Positions 1 to 9,800 of a stretch of 44,858 nucleotides of DNA are shown one piece after another. The notes beneath the pieces were generated by a model that did no database searches, was not told the DNA's origin, and worked only from the letters and a program-made list of their open reading frames with translations. A program made the translations under genes and the position numbers. The stretch spans positions 1 through 44,858 of the forward strand of contig NZ_JARCJD010000025.1 in assembly GCF_028890115.1 (NCBI RefSeq), given 5' to 3'. The DNA is from Phaeobacter sp. QD34_24 (lineage in GTDB: Bacteria > Pseudomonadota > Alphaproteobacteria > Rhodobacterales > Rhodobacteraceae). Within the stretch, counting starts at the first letter, position 1; each line of letters opens with the position of its first letter.

Positions 1-56
1 AGATCAGACATGTTACCGCTCGATTTTCGAACCGTGAATCACGCCGCTGGACGGAA

Positions 57-76
57 ATCAATGGGTCCTGACCCTA
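57..76 (+). repeat. Possible decayed end of a repeat element related to the one at 16858-17120
   Basis: The stretch reads ATCAATGGGTCCTGACCCTA. It resembles the outward-facing ends of the inverted-repeat element near 17 kb, which read ATTAATGGGTCCT(T/G)AGCCT. The core AATGGGTCCT is identical and the flanking bases largely agree, but similarity fades quickly on the inner side. If real, this is the right end of an element whose body lies left of the window, stopping about 16 bp before the first gene. The match is short and could be coincidental. Confidence 0.3.
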
Positions 77-91
77 GCAAGGCAGAACAAG

Positions 92-1639
92 ATGCAGAAC
101 ATCGTTTCGATCGAATGGTTGGTTTTGGCAGCCCTCTGTGCGGCAACCGCAGCCGTCGCGGTCTGGTGGCTGTCCCCCGGCGCCCACGGCAAATCGCTGG
201 AGCAGGACCTGCTGTCCAGTGACGGGCGGACCGATGCGGTGTTCCTGTTCGACGACACCACTCTGATTGGATGGTCATCGGGCGCGCGCAAGTTCATCGG
301 CGAACATGCCGAAAGCTTCAGCTGGAACATGCTGCGCGATCAGCTTGCCCGCAACTATCCCGGCCTGCCGCAATCCCCCGGTTTCCTGAAGGATGTCGGC
401 CCACTGGTCCTGTCCGGTACCGCCGCCGCCGAAAGCCGCGAAGCGCACTGCGAATGGATCGACGGGATCACCCGCGTGCAATTGCGCCGCTCCACCCTGG
501 AAGAGCAGAACCGGTCCCTGGACCAGGAGCTGACCACCCTGCGCGCCGCCGTGCATCAGGCGCCCTACCCGGTCTGGCTGCAATCGGACGAAGGCGCGAT
601 CACCTGGTCGAACCTTGCCTATGACAACCTCATCCACAAGATCCGCGGCCGCGAGTCGGACGTGACGGACCCCTTGTTCACCAATCTTGAAAAGCCGAAA
701 TTCAGCGGCAAGCCCGAGCGGATCTCGATCCCGCTGCCCGAGAGCAATAAGCAGCTCTGGTACAATATCTCCACCACGGAAACCGAGGCCGGCTGGCTGT
801 GCCATGCGGTCGATGTGAACGCGGTGGTGGATGCCGAAGTGGCCCAACGGAATTTCGTCCAGACCCTGGCAAAGACATTCGCCCAGCTTTCCATTGGTCT
901 TGCGATCTTCGACCGCAACCGTCAGCTGGTTCTGTTCAACCCGGTTCTGGTCGATCTGACCGCCCTGTCGCCGGATTTCCTCAGCTCGCGCCCCAATCTG
1001 ATGAGCTTCTTCGACCGCCTGCGCGATCAGCGCATGATGCCGGAACCGAAGGACTACACCAGCTGGCGCCAACAGATCGAAGAGCTGCTCGCCGCCGCCG
1101 CCGAGGGCCGCTATCAGGAAACATGGTCGCTGCCGTCGGGTTCGGTCTATTCCGTGTCGGGCCGCCCGCATCCCGATGGTGCCATCGCCTTCCTGTTCGA
1201 GGACATCACCGCCGAGGTGACCCTCACCCGTCAGTTCCGCTCCGAGCTGGAGATGGGCCAGTCGATCATGGATCAGATGGACGAAGCCATCGCGGTCTTT
1301 GCCAATGATGGCACCATGACCTTCTCCAACACCGCCTATCACGGTCTTTGGAAGATGGATCCCGATGCCAGCTTTGCCAAAGTGTCGATCATGGATGCCA
1401 GCCGTGTCTGGCAGGACACCTGTGCTCCCACGCCGGCCTGGGGCGAGATCCGCGATTTCGTGGCCGCCAGCGAGACACGCCAGCCCTGGTGGGCAAAGGT
1501 GAAGCTGCGCGACGGCACCCCGCTGATGTGCAAGGTCACCGGCATCCAGAACGGCGCCACCATGGTCAGCTTCCGCGATCCGCAAGCCAGCCTGCCGCGC
1601 GCCGATCAGGAACGTTTCGCGATCACTGATCAGAGCTGA
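92..1639 (+). CDS. Membrane-anchored PAS-domain protein, DivL-like without a kinase domain
   Basis: This 515-residue protein starts with one hydrophobic segment (about residues 8-27). PAS-like sensor regions follow, near residues 145-240, 255-370 and 385-490, and include NRQLVLFNPVLVDL and DGTMTFSNTAYHGLW. A QxxxL-rich stretch around 130-150 may form a coiled coil. I see no H-box, N-box or G-box, so it is not a complete histidine kinase. PAS proteins called DivL act in the CckA-ChpT-CtrA pathway of alphaproteobacteria, and divL is often found beside tsaE; the name is inferred from this context. It lies 77 bp upstream of tsaE on the same strand. Confidence 0.75.
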   Translation: MQNIVSIEWLVLAALCAATAAVAVWWLSPGAHGKSLEQDLLSSDGRTDAVFLFDDTTLIGWSSGARKFIGEHAESFSWNMLRDQLARNYPGLPQSPGFLKDVGPLVLSGTAAAESREAHCEWIDGITRVQLRRSTLEEQNRSLDQELTTLRAAVHQAPYPVWLQSDEGAITWSNLAYDNLIHKIRGRESDVTDPLFTNLEKPKFSGKPERISIPLPESNKQLWYNISTTETEAGWLCHAVDVNAVVDAEVAQRNFVQTLAKTFAQLSIGLAIFDRNRQLVLFNPVLVDLTALSPDFLSSRPNLMSFFDRLRDQRMMPEPKDYTSWRQQIEELLAAAAEGRYQETWSLPSGSVYSVSGRPHPDGAIAFLFEDITAEVTLTRQFRSELEMGQSIMDQMDEAIAVFANDGTMTFSNTAYHGLWKMDPDASFAKVSIMDASRVWQDTCAPTPAWGEIRDFVAASETRQPWWAKVKLRDGTPLMCKVTGIQNGATMVSFRDPQASLPRADQERFAITDQS

Positions 1640-1716
1640 GATGCAATCCCGTCCGGCGCCCCATGCGCCGGGCAATCCCGCTTGCAGCGACGGGCCCACG
1701 AGGCCATTGTGTCGCC

Positions 1717-2193
1717 ATGACGACAAGCCCTGCATCCTGCACCCTCCACACAGCCGAAGACACCGCCGCACTGGCGAAAAAGATCGCCGGGGCCGTAGGC
1801 CCGGGCGATTGCCTGCTTCTGGAGGGCCCCATTGGCGCCGGAAAGACCCATTTCGCCCGCCATCTGATCCAGTCGCTGCAGAATCCTCCCGAGGATGTGC
1901 CCTCTCCCACCTTCACGCTGGTGCAGACCTATGACGTGGCTGCCGGGGAACTCTGGCACACGGACCTGTACCGCCTGACCTCGCTGGACGAGATCGAGGA
2001 ACTGGGTCTGATCACCGCCTTCGACGAGGCGATCACCCTGGTGGAATGGCCGGACCGGCTGGCCGAGCTGACCCCCGCCCATGCCCTGCATCTGACCTTT
2101 GCCCTTGATCCCGACGACGAAAACGCGCGTCAGTTGACGCTCGAATGGGGTGATAAGAAATGGCAGCCCCTGATGGAACGGATCTTGCCATGA
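1717..2193 (+). CDS. tsaE: tRNA threonylcarbamoyladenosine biosynthesis ATPase TsaE
   Basis: This 158-residue P-loop ATPase works with TsaB and TsaD to install threonylcarbamoyl on A37 of ANN-decoding tRNAs in the cytoplasm. The Walker A motif [12 protein letters not shown] lies near residues 39-50, followed by the family motif [11 protein letters not shown] and a WPDRL motif (EWPDRLAEL). I chose the ATG at 1717 because it gives the usual family length; an in-frame ATG at 1663 would add 18 residues lacking family features. The stop overlaps the next start (ATGA), so it is probably co-translated with the kinase downstream. Confidence 0.93.
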   Translation: MTTSPASCTLHTAEDTAALAKKIAGAVGPGDCLLLEGPIGAGKTHFARHLIQSLQNPPEDVPSPTFTLVQTYDVAAGELWHTDLYRLTSLDEIEELGLITAFDEAITLVEWPDRLAELTPAHALHLTFALDPDDENARQLTLEWGDKKWQPLMERILP

Positions 2194-3185
2194 CAGACAG
2201 AACAGAGCTGATTACCACCTTCCTGGAGCAGGCCGGATACGGCAGCTGGACGCGCAGCCCGCTGGCCGGGGATGCCTCCATGCGCCGCTATGAACGGCTC
2301 AGTTCAGCGCAGGGGGAGACCCTGGTGCTGATGGATGCGCCACCAGAGAAGGGCGAGGACATCCGCCCCTTTGTCGAGGTGGACAGCTATCTGCGCGCAC
2401 AAGGCGTCAGCGCACCGGAAATCCTGGCGGAAGATGCGGAAAACGGCTTTCTCTTGACCGAGGATCTGGGCGATGCACTGTTCAGCACTGTCATCCGTGA
2501 CGACCCGAGCCAGGAAATGCTGCTCTACCGCGCGGCAACCGACCTGCTTCTTGCCCTGCATCGCGCGCCGGTGCCGGATCTCGCCCCGCTTGGCCCGCGT
2601 GTGATGGCCGAAATGGCCAGCCTCGTGATGACCTCCTACCGTGCAGGCATCCTGGGAGAAGAGGACGAGGTTCTGACCCATCGGTTCGAAGACCAGTTCG
2701 AGGACATCCTGCGCCACAGCGTCAAGGGCGACATGGTCTTCGTACATCGGGATTTTCACGTGCAGAACCTGTTGTGGCTGCCACAGCGAGAAGGCATTGC
2801 CCGCGTCGGCGTCATCGATTTCCAGGACGCGCGCACCGGCCATCCGGCCTATGATCTGGTCTCGCTTCTGCAGGACGCGCGTCGTGACGTGCCCGCTGGG
2901 GTCGAGATGCAGATGATCGACCACTATATCGAAGCATCCGGCGTTGATGCCTCGGGCTTTCGCACCGCCTATGCCGTGATCGGCGTGCAGCGCAACCTCC
3001 GCATCCTTGGCATCTTTGCGCGGCTGTCGCAGGAGATGGGAAAACCGCAGTACCTGGAGCTGATCCCACACGTCTGGGCGCATGTCATGCGCGGGTTGGA
3101 GCACCCGGCCCTGGCAACCCTGTCAGACTGGCTGCGCAACGAATTGCCTGCGCCCAGCGCCGAAAACCTGGATAGGCTCAGATAG
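2190..3185 (+). CDS. amgK: N-acetylmuramate/N-acetylglucosamine kinase (AmgK type)
   Basis: This 331-residue protein belongs to the aminoglycoside phosphotransferase-like kinase fold. The catalytic loop [12 protein letters not shown] and the metal-binding motif [15 protein letters not shown] are clear, near residues 185-230. Next to a MurU-type nucleotidyltransferase it is best read as AmgK, which phosphorylates the anomeric carbon of MurNAc and GlcNAc during peptidoglycan recycling. The ATG at 2190 overlaps the tsaE stop by four bases, and the next gene starts directly after its stop. The fold is certain; the substrate is inferred from family and operon. Confidence 0.88.
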   Translation: MTDRTELITTFLEQAGYGSWTRSPLAGDASMRRYERLSSAQGETLVLMDAPPEKGEDIRPFVEVDSYLRAQGVSAPEILAEDAENGFLLTEDLGDALFSTVIRDDPSQEMLLYRAATDLLLALHRAPVPDLAPLGPRVMAEMASLVMTSYRAGILGEEDEVLTHRFEDQFEDILRHSVKGDMVFVHRDFHVQNLLWLPQREGIARVGVIDFQDARTGHPAYDLVSLLQDARRDVPAGVEMQMIDHYIEASGVDASGFRTAYAVIGVQRNLRILGIFARLSQEMGKPQYLELIPHVWAHVMRGLEHPALATLSDWLRNELPAPSAENLDRLR

Positions 3186-3881
3186 ATGGACTGCGATCTT
3201 CCCCGTTCCGTGATGGTCTATGCGGCCGGTTTCGGCACCCGCATGAAGGCGCTGACCCGTGAGATGCCAAAACCGATGATCCCGGTCGCCGGGCGGCCGC
3301 TGATCGACCACACGCTGGATCTCGCCCGCGCGGTTGATCCCGAGCGTATCGTCGTCAACACCCACTACAAGGCTGCGATGCTGCAGGATCACCTGGCGCC
3401 GCAGGAGGTTCTGATCAGTGACGAGCAACCCGCGATCCTGGATACCGGCGGCGGGCTTCGCCATGCGCTGCCGCTCTTGGGCGATGGGCCTGTCTATACC
3501 TCAAACTCGGACGCGATCTGGGCCGGGCCCAACCCGTTTCAGATGCTGCGCGCCGCCTGGGATCCGGTCCGGATGGATGGTCTGATGCTCTGTGTGCCAC
3601 TGGCCCGTGCGGTTGGGAGGCAAGGTGGCGGCGATTTCTCCGCCGATGCCACGGGGCGTATATCCTGGAGCGGCGATCTGGTCTGGGGGGGCGTGCAGAT
3701 CCTCAAGACGGACGGATTGCGTGCCATCGATGAGGCCGCCTTCTCCACCCGCCTGCTGTGGAACCCTATGATCGAAGCCGGGCGCCTGCTGGCGCTGGAA
3801 TACCCCGGTCACTGGTGCGATGTGGGCCATCCCGAAGGCATCACCCTGGCCGAACAAATGCTCGCAGGTGCGCATGTTTGA
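3186..3881 (+). CDS. murU: N-acetylmuramate alpha-1-phosphate uridylyltransferase (MurU type)
   Basis: This 231-residue sugar nucleotidyltransferase has the N-terminal signature AAGFGTRMKALTREMPKPM (residues about 13-31) with the pyrophosphorylase Gly-rich loop and catalytic lysine. It would convert MurNAc-1-P and UTP to UDP-MurNAc, the step after AmgK, in the recycling route that bypasses de novo synthesis and is linked to fosfomycin tolerance in other Gram-negatives. It starts at the base after the amgK stop. A later ATG, before VYAAGFG, is also possible. Confidence 0.87.
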   Translation: MDCDLPRSVMVYAAGFGTRMKALTREMPKPMIPVAGRPLIDHTLDLARAVDPERIVVNTHYKAAMLQDHLAPQEVLISDEQPAILDTGGGLRHALPLLGDGPVYTSNSDAIWAGPNPFQMLRAAWDPVRMDGLMLCVPLARAVGRQGGGDFSADATGRISWSGDLVWGGVQILKTDGLRAIDEAAFSTRLLWNPMIEAGRLLALEYPGHWCDVGHPEGITLAEQMLAGAHV

Positions 3882-6810
3882 GAGCCAAGACAAGCCCCGC
3901 GTCTTTGCTCTGCCCTGCGGCGTCGATTTCCCACGCGCGCTGGTCGATGGGCTGATCGCCCGCAGCGCGGGCCAGCCCCCCGAGGCGCTGGCCCGCGCCG
4001 AGGTGATCGTCAACACCGCTCGGATGCAGCGGCGGGTGCGCAGCCTGTTCGATGCCGGTCCCACATTGCTGCTGCCGCGCCTGATGCTGCTGACCGATCT
4101 GGCACAGCGCGCCGCGCGCAGTGGTCTGCCCCCGGCTCTGCCCGCCCTGCGCCGCAGGTTGGAACTCTCACAGCTGATCGCCAAGCTGCTCGATGCGCAG
4201 CCGGATCTGGCCTCTCGCGCCTCGCTTTACGATCTCTCCGACAGCCTGGCGACGCTGTTTGACGAAATGCAGAGCGAGGGCGTCAGCACGGACTCCATCC
4301 GCAATCTGGACGTTTCCGACCTCTCCGATCACTGGTCGCGGGCGCAGCAATTCATCGCCATCGCCGATGAATTCGTGGACCGCACAGATGACGCCATGGA
4401 TAAGGAAGCCCGGCAGCGGCAGGTGGTGCAGACCCTGATCGAACAATGGCAGATCGCCCCGCCGCAGCACCCGGTGATCCTTGCCGGCTCCACCGGATCG
4501 CGCGGCACCACCCTGATGCTGATGGAGGCGATCGCCCGCCTGCCGCAGGGCGCCGTGGTGCTGCCCGGGTTCGATTTCGACCAGCCGGACCGCGTCTGGG
4601 CGGGGCTCGACGATCCGCTGATATCGGAAGATCACCCGCAGTACCGGTTCTACAAGCTGATGAAGGATCTGGAGCTGTCGCCCCGCGATGTGCAGCCCTG
4701 GACCATGGACAGCCCGCCCTTCCCGGCGCGAAACCGCATGGTCTCGCTCGCGCTGCGCCCGGCCCCCGTCACCGACGCCTGGATGAGCGAGGGACCAAGC
4801 CTGACCGATCTCGACCACGCCACGGATACGGTGACGCTGGTCGAGGCCCCGAACCCGCGGGCCGAGGCGCTCACCATCGCGCTGCGCCTGCGCCAGGCTG
4901 CCGAAGACGGGCAGAGTGCCGCCCTGATCACACCCGACCGGATGCTGACGCGGCAGGTTTCGGCCGCGCTCGATCGCTGGGACATCCTGCCAGACGATTC
5001 CGCCGGCCAGCCTCTGCAACTGTCACCACCCGGCCGCTTCCTGCGCCATGTGGCAGAGCTGTTCTGTCACGAGCTGACTCCGGACAGGCTGCTGACACTC
5101 CTGAAACACCCGCTGACCCATGACGGACCAGAGGCCGCACGCGGGGAACATCTGCGCCACTCCCGCGATTACGAGTTGCACCTGCGCCGCAATGGTCCTC
5201 CCTTTCCCGATGCAGACAGCTTTGCCGCCTATGCCGCCGCGCATGAGTTGATGCCCGGCTGGGCCGATTGGCTGAGTGAACATTTCGCCGCTCAGACCGT
5301 CTTTGGCACCTTGCCCCTGTCGGATTGGATCACCCGCCTGCGTGCCCGCGCCGAGGGCATCGCCACGGGCAGTCAGGCAGATGGCAGTGGCACCCTCTGG
5401 GACAAGAAGGCGGGTCAGAAGGCGCTAGAGGTTATTGCCGATCTCGAAGACAACGCCCGCTACGGCGGCGAGATGACCGCGCGCGACTTTGCCGATCTCT
5501 TGGGCGCGCTGCTGGCACAAGGAGAAGTGCGCGACCGCGATGCGCCCTATGGCTCGATCATGATCTGGGGCACTCTGGAGGCCCGGGTGCAGGGCGCCGA
5601 TCTGGTTATCCTTGCGGGCCTCAACGAGGGCAGCTGGCCCGAGGCTGCCAGCCCCGATCCCTGGCTCAATCGCCAGATGCGCCACAAGGCGGGGCTATTG
5701 CTGCCCGAGCGGCGCATCGGTCTGTCGGCGCATGATTTCCAGCAAGCTGTCGCCGCGCCCGAGGTCTGGCTGACCCGCGCCGTGCGATCCGAAGAGGCCG
5801 ATACCGTGCCGTCGCGCTGGCTCAACCGGATGCAAAACCTGCTGCGTGGCCTGCCGGATCAGGGCGGGCGCGCAGCATTGGACGCCATACGCGCCCGTGG
5901 TCAGATCTGGCTGGACTGGGCATCGGCGCTAGAGGTGCCACTGCTAAGCGATCCGGCCCAGCGCCCTGCTCCACGCCCGCCAGTTGCGGCGCGCCCGCGA
6001 CAGCTGTCGATCACGGAAATCCCGAAGCTGATCCGCGACCCCTATGCGATCTACGCCAAACACGTGCTGCGCCTGAAACCGCTGGACCCCTTGATGCGCG
6101 AACCCGATGCGCTGCTCCGAGGTATCGTGGTGCACAAGGTCTTCGAGGATTTCATCCGCGACAGCCGTGACAACCCCGATCTGCTGACACCCGAGACGCT
6201 GATCGAGCGCACCCGCGCCCAATTGCAGGCCGAGGTTCCCTGGCCCGTCGCCCGCAGCCTGTGGCTGGCCCGGATCGCCCGCATCGCTGAAAGCTTTGTT
6301 GCCGGTGAGCAGACCCGACGCGCCGCCGCGCTCCCCTCGGGGTTTGAAAAGAAGGGCACGGTGCGCCTGGATCCGCTGGATTTCCACATCACAGGACAGG
6401 CGGACCGGATCGACGTGGACGCGCGCGGTTGCCTGCATCTGTTCGACTACAAGACCGGTGATCCGCCGACCGATAAACAACAGCGCTCCTTTGACAAGCA
6501 GCTGTTGATCGAGGCCGCCATGGCCGAACAGGGCGCCTTTGCAGACTATGGCGCGGCGCGGGTGGAGCGGGCTGTGTTCATCGGCCTGAAATCCCCGATA
6601 AAGGAGGTGCCCGCCCCGCTGGCCGATGAACCTCCGGCCAAAGTCTGGTCCGAACTCAAGACGCTGATCGAGGCCTATTTCGACCCGGCGCAAGGCTACA
6701 GCAGCCGCCGCATGGTGCACCGGGACGATTTTGCCGGGGATTACGATCATCTGGCACGCTACGGCGAATGGGATCGCAGTGACATGCCCAAGCCGGAGGA
6801 TCTGACATGA
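3874..6810 (+). CDS. addB: Double-strand break repair protein AddB, alphaproteobacterial type
   Basis: This is the 978-residue partner of the AddAB helicase-nuclease, which resects double-strand ends and loads RecA. The N terminus FALPCGVDFPRALVDGL matches the alphaproteobacterial AddB form, with an inactivated helicase fold. The C-terminal third holds a RecB-type nuclease: GIVVHKVFEDF, then GQADRIDVDARG and FDYKTGDPP (about residues 755-875). I chose the ATG at 3874, which overlaps the end of murU; the longer 5' extension encodes a murU shadow. It overlaps addA by four bases (ATGA). Confidence 0.95.
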   Translation: MFESQDKPRVFALPCGVDFPRALVDGLIARSAGQPPEALARAEVIVNTARMQRRVRSLFDAGPTLLLPRLMLLTDLAQRAARSGLPPALPALRRRLELSQLIAKLLDAQPDLASRASLYDLSDSLATLFDEMQSEGVSTDSIRNLDVSDLSDHWSRAQQFIAIADEFVDRTDDAMDKEARQRQVVQTLIEQWQIAPPQHPVILAGSTGSRGTTLMLMEAIARLPQGAVVLPGFDFDQPDRVWAGLDDPLISEDHPQYRFYKLMKDLELSPRDVQPWTMDSPPFPARNRMVSLALRPAPVTDAWMSEGPSLTDLDHATDTVTLVEAPNPRAEALTIALRLRQAAEDGQSAALITPDRMLTRQVSAALDRWDILPDDSAGQPLQLSPPGRFLRHVAELFCHELTPDRLLTLLKHPLTHDGPEAARGEHLRHSRDYELHLRRNGPPFPDADSFAAYAAAHELMPGWADWLSEHFAAQTVFGTLPLSDWITRLRARAEGIATGSQADGSGTLWDKKAGQKALEVIADLEDNARYGGEMTARDFADLLGALLAQGEVRDRDAPYGSIMIWGTLEARVQGADLVILAGLNEGSWPEAASPDPWLNRQMRHKAGLLLPERRIGLSAHDFQQAVAAPEVWLTRAVRSEEADTVPSRWLNRMQNLLRGLPDQGGRAALDAIRARGQIWLDWASALEVPLLSDPAQRPAPRPPVAARPRQLSITEIPKLIRDPYAIYAKHVLRLKPLDPLMREPDALLRGIVVHKVFEDFIRDSRDNPDLLTPETLIERTRAQLQAEVPWPVARSLWLARIARIAESFVAGEQTRRAAALPSGFEKKGTVRLDPLDFHITGQADRIDVDARGCLHLFDYKTGDPPTDKQQRSFDKQLLIEAAMAEQGAFADYGAARVERAVFIGLKSPIKEVPAPLADEPPAKVWSELKTLIEAYFDPAQGYSSRRMVHRDDFAGDYDHLARYGEWDRSDMPKPEDLT

Positions 6811-9800
6811 GCGCTCCCCGCGATGCGGCCTCTGAAGCGCAGTTTCGCGCCGCCCGGCCCGATGCCTCCACCTGGCTGGCGGCCAATGCCGGATCGGGCA
6901 AGACCAAGGTTCTGACCGACCGGGTGGCACGGCTTTTGCTGAAGGGCGTGCAGCCGCAGCACATTCTGTGCCTCACCTACACCAAGGCCGCCGCCAGCGA
7001 GATGCAGAACCGCCTGTTCCAGCGTCTAGGCGAATGGGCGATGCTGGAGGATGTTGAGCTTGCCAATGCGCTGAATGATCTCGGCGCCGGCGATGTGGCC
7101 CATGGCGCGGGGCTGGCGCAGGCGCGCACGCTCTTTGCCCGCGCGATCGAAACGCCCGGTGGCCTCAAGATCCAGACGATCCATTCCTTCTGTTCCTCCC
7201 TGTTGCGCCGCTTCCCGCTCGAGGCCGGCGTCAGCCCACAATTCGCCGAGATGGAAGACCGCGCCGCCACGCTGTTGCGCGGCGAAATCGTGGAGGACAT
7301 TGCCAAGGGGCCAGAGGCGCATCTGGTCGATGCACTCGCCCGCCACGTGGCGGGCAGCGATTTCGACGAGCTGACCGCCGCCATCTGTCAGCGCCGCGCC
7401 GAGTTTGCAGACCCCCTGGACCGCGCGGGCCTGCTGAGGCTGTTCGACCTGCCCGAACAGTTTGACGCCGCCACACTGGAAGCCTTGGTGTTCCTTGGCG
7501 GTGAGGCTGACCTGCTGACCCGCACCCGCGAAATGCTGGCGACAGGCGGCACAAACGATCAGAAGGCCGCCGCGAAACTGGCCGGGATCGGCACGCCCTC
7601 TATCGAAGATTTGCCCGTGTTAGAGTCTGTTTTCCTGACAGGCGCCAGCGCCAAAGAGCCGTTTACCGCCAAGATTGGCAGCTTCCCGACCAAGAAGCTG
7701 CAAAAGGACAATCCCGACCTGATGGATCGGCTTGAACCCTTCATGCTGCGGGTGGAGGATGCCCGCGCCAAACGGCTCGCCTTGATGGCGGCGGATAAAT
7801 CCGAGGATCTGCACGCCTTTGCTTCCGTGTTCCTGCCCGAGTACGAGCGCCGCAAGCAGCTGCGCGGATGGCTCGACTTTGATGATCTGATCCTGAAGGC
7901 GCGGGGCCTTTTGAACGATCCCGCGGTGGCGGCCTGGGTGCTCTACCGCCTGGATGGCGGCATCGACCATATCCTGGTGGACGAGGCGCAGGACACCAGC
8001 CCTGTGCAATGGGACGTGATCGAGAAACTGGCGCAGGAGTTCACCTCGGGTGCCGGGGCGCGCTCCGAGGTGGAGCGCACGATCTTTGTCGTCGGCGACA
8101 AGAAACAGTCGATCTACTCCTTTCAAGGCGCCGACCCCGATGCCTTTGACCGGATGCAGCAAGAGTTCGGACAGCGTCTGGCCGAAACTGGCGCTGGCCT
8201 TCAGAACGCGGCGCTGGAGTTCTCCTTCCGCTCCTCGGCGGCGATCCTGAAACTGGTGGATCTGGTATTTCAGGACTTTCCCCGCGCAGGATTTCACAAG
8301 GATTCGCTGCACCGCGCCTTCAAATCCGACCTGCCGGGGCGGGTGGATCTTTGGCCTGCGGTGGACAAGCTGGACGAGGAAGAGGATCGCGACTGGACCG
8401 ATCCCGTGGACCGGCCTGGCGCACGCCATCACACGGTGATCCTGGCCGAACGGATCGCCCGTGAGATCAAGCGGATGATCGATCAAAAGATCACCATCCC
8501 CGAAGACGGCCCCACCCGCGGCACCTTCCAGCGCCGCCCGGTGCATGCAGGCGATTTCCTGATCCTGGTACAGCGCCGGTCCGAGCTGTTTTCCGAGATC
8601 ATCCGCGCCTGCAAGGCAGCCCGTCTGCCCATCGCCGGGGCCGACCGGCTGAAGGTGGGCGCGGAACTGGCGGTGAAGGATATCGCCGCGCTTCTGTCCT
8701 TCCTGGCAACACCCGAGGATAACCTGTCGCTGGCCGCCGCGCTGAAATCGCCGTTGTTTGGCTGGTCCGAGCAGATGCTCTTTGACCTTGCTCATCGCCG
8801 CAAACCGGGCAGCTATCTGTGGACGGCCCTACGGGAGCGGGCGGCGGATTTTCCCGAGACGATGGAGATCCTCGACGATCTACGCGGGCAAACGGATTTC
8901 CTGCGCCCCTATGACCTGATCGAACGGGTTCTGACCCGGCACAAGGGGCGGCAAAAACTGCTCGGCCGTCTGGGCCCCGAAGCGGAAGACGGGATCAACG
9001 CGCTTCTGTCCCAGGCACTGGCCTATGAGCGCACGGATATTCCCAGCCTCACCGGGTTCCTTGTCTGGATGCAAACGGATGATCTGGAGATCAAACGCCA
9101 GATGGGCGCGGCTGGCGACATGATCCGGGTGATGTCGGTGCATGGCTCCAAGGGGCTGGAGGCGCCGATCGTGATCCTGCCTGACACTGCCAAACGCAAG
9201 CCGCCCATGGATGCCGAAATCATGGTGGCCGAGGGCGCGCCGCTGTGGCGGGTTCCGAAGGATCAAATGCCAGCAGCCATGGGGGCCGCCCGCGAGGCCG
9301 CGCAGGAGAAGCAACGCAACGAACGGCTGCGGCTCTTGTATGTGGCTCTGACACGGGCGGAGAAATGGCTGATCGTCGCCGGCGCCGGGGAGCTCTCGAA
9401 AGAGGGCGATAGCTGGTACCAGATGGTCGAAGGCGCCCTGCGGTCCGGCGGCGGGGTCGAAGCCGATATGCCTGGCGGGCCGGGCCTCAGGATGCAGCAT
9501 GGCGATTGGGACGGGCTGGAGCTGGTCCATCGCGATGCGCCCGAAACCAAAGCGGTTTCCCTCCCGGATCTGTTCACGCGCCCTGCGCCCGCCTATGTGG
9601 CGCCCGAGGCGACCCTCAGCCCATCGGAGCTAGGCGGCGCCAAGGCCCTGCCCGGCGATCTGGGGCTGGAGGAAGAGGCCGCCAAGGCGCGCGGAACCGC
9701 CCTTCACCTGCTATTGGAACATCTGCCGGGCCAGCCCGAGGAAACCTGGCCCGCTCTTGCACAGGCGCTGCTGAACGGGGCTGAGATCGCCGAGACCCTT

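Noticed and set aside
275-1771. Long open frame on the minus strand opposite the PAS-domain gene
   Set aside because: It is antisense to a clear coding frame; its Gly/His/Arg-rich, low-complexity translation has no recognisable domain. GC-rich codon bias produces such shadows.
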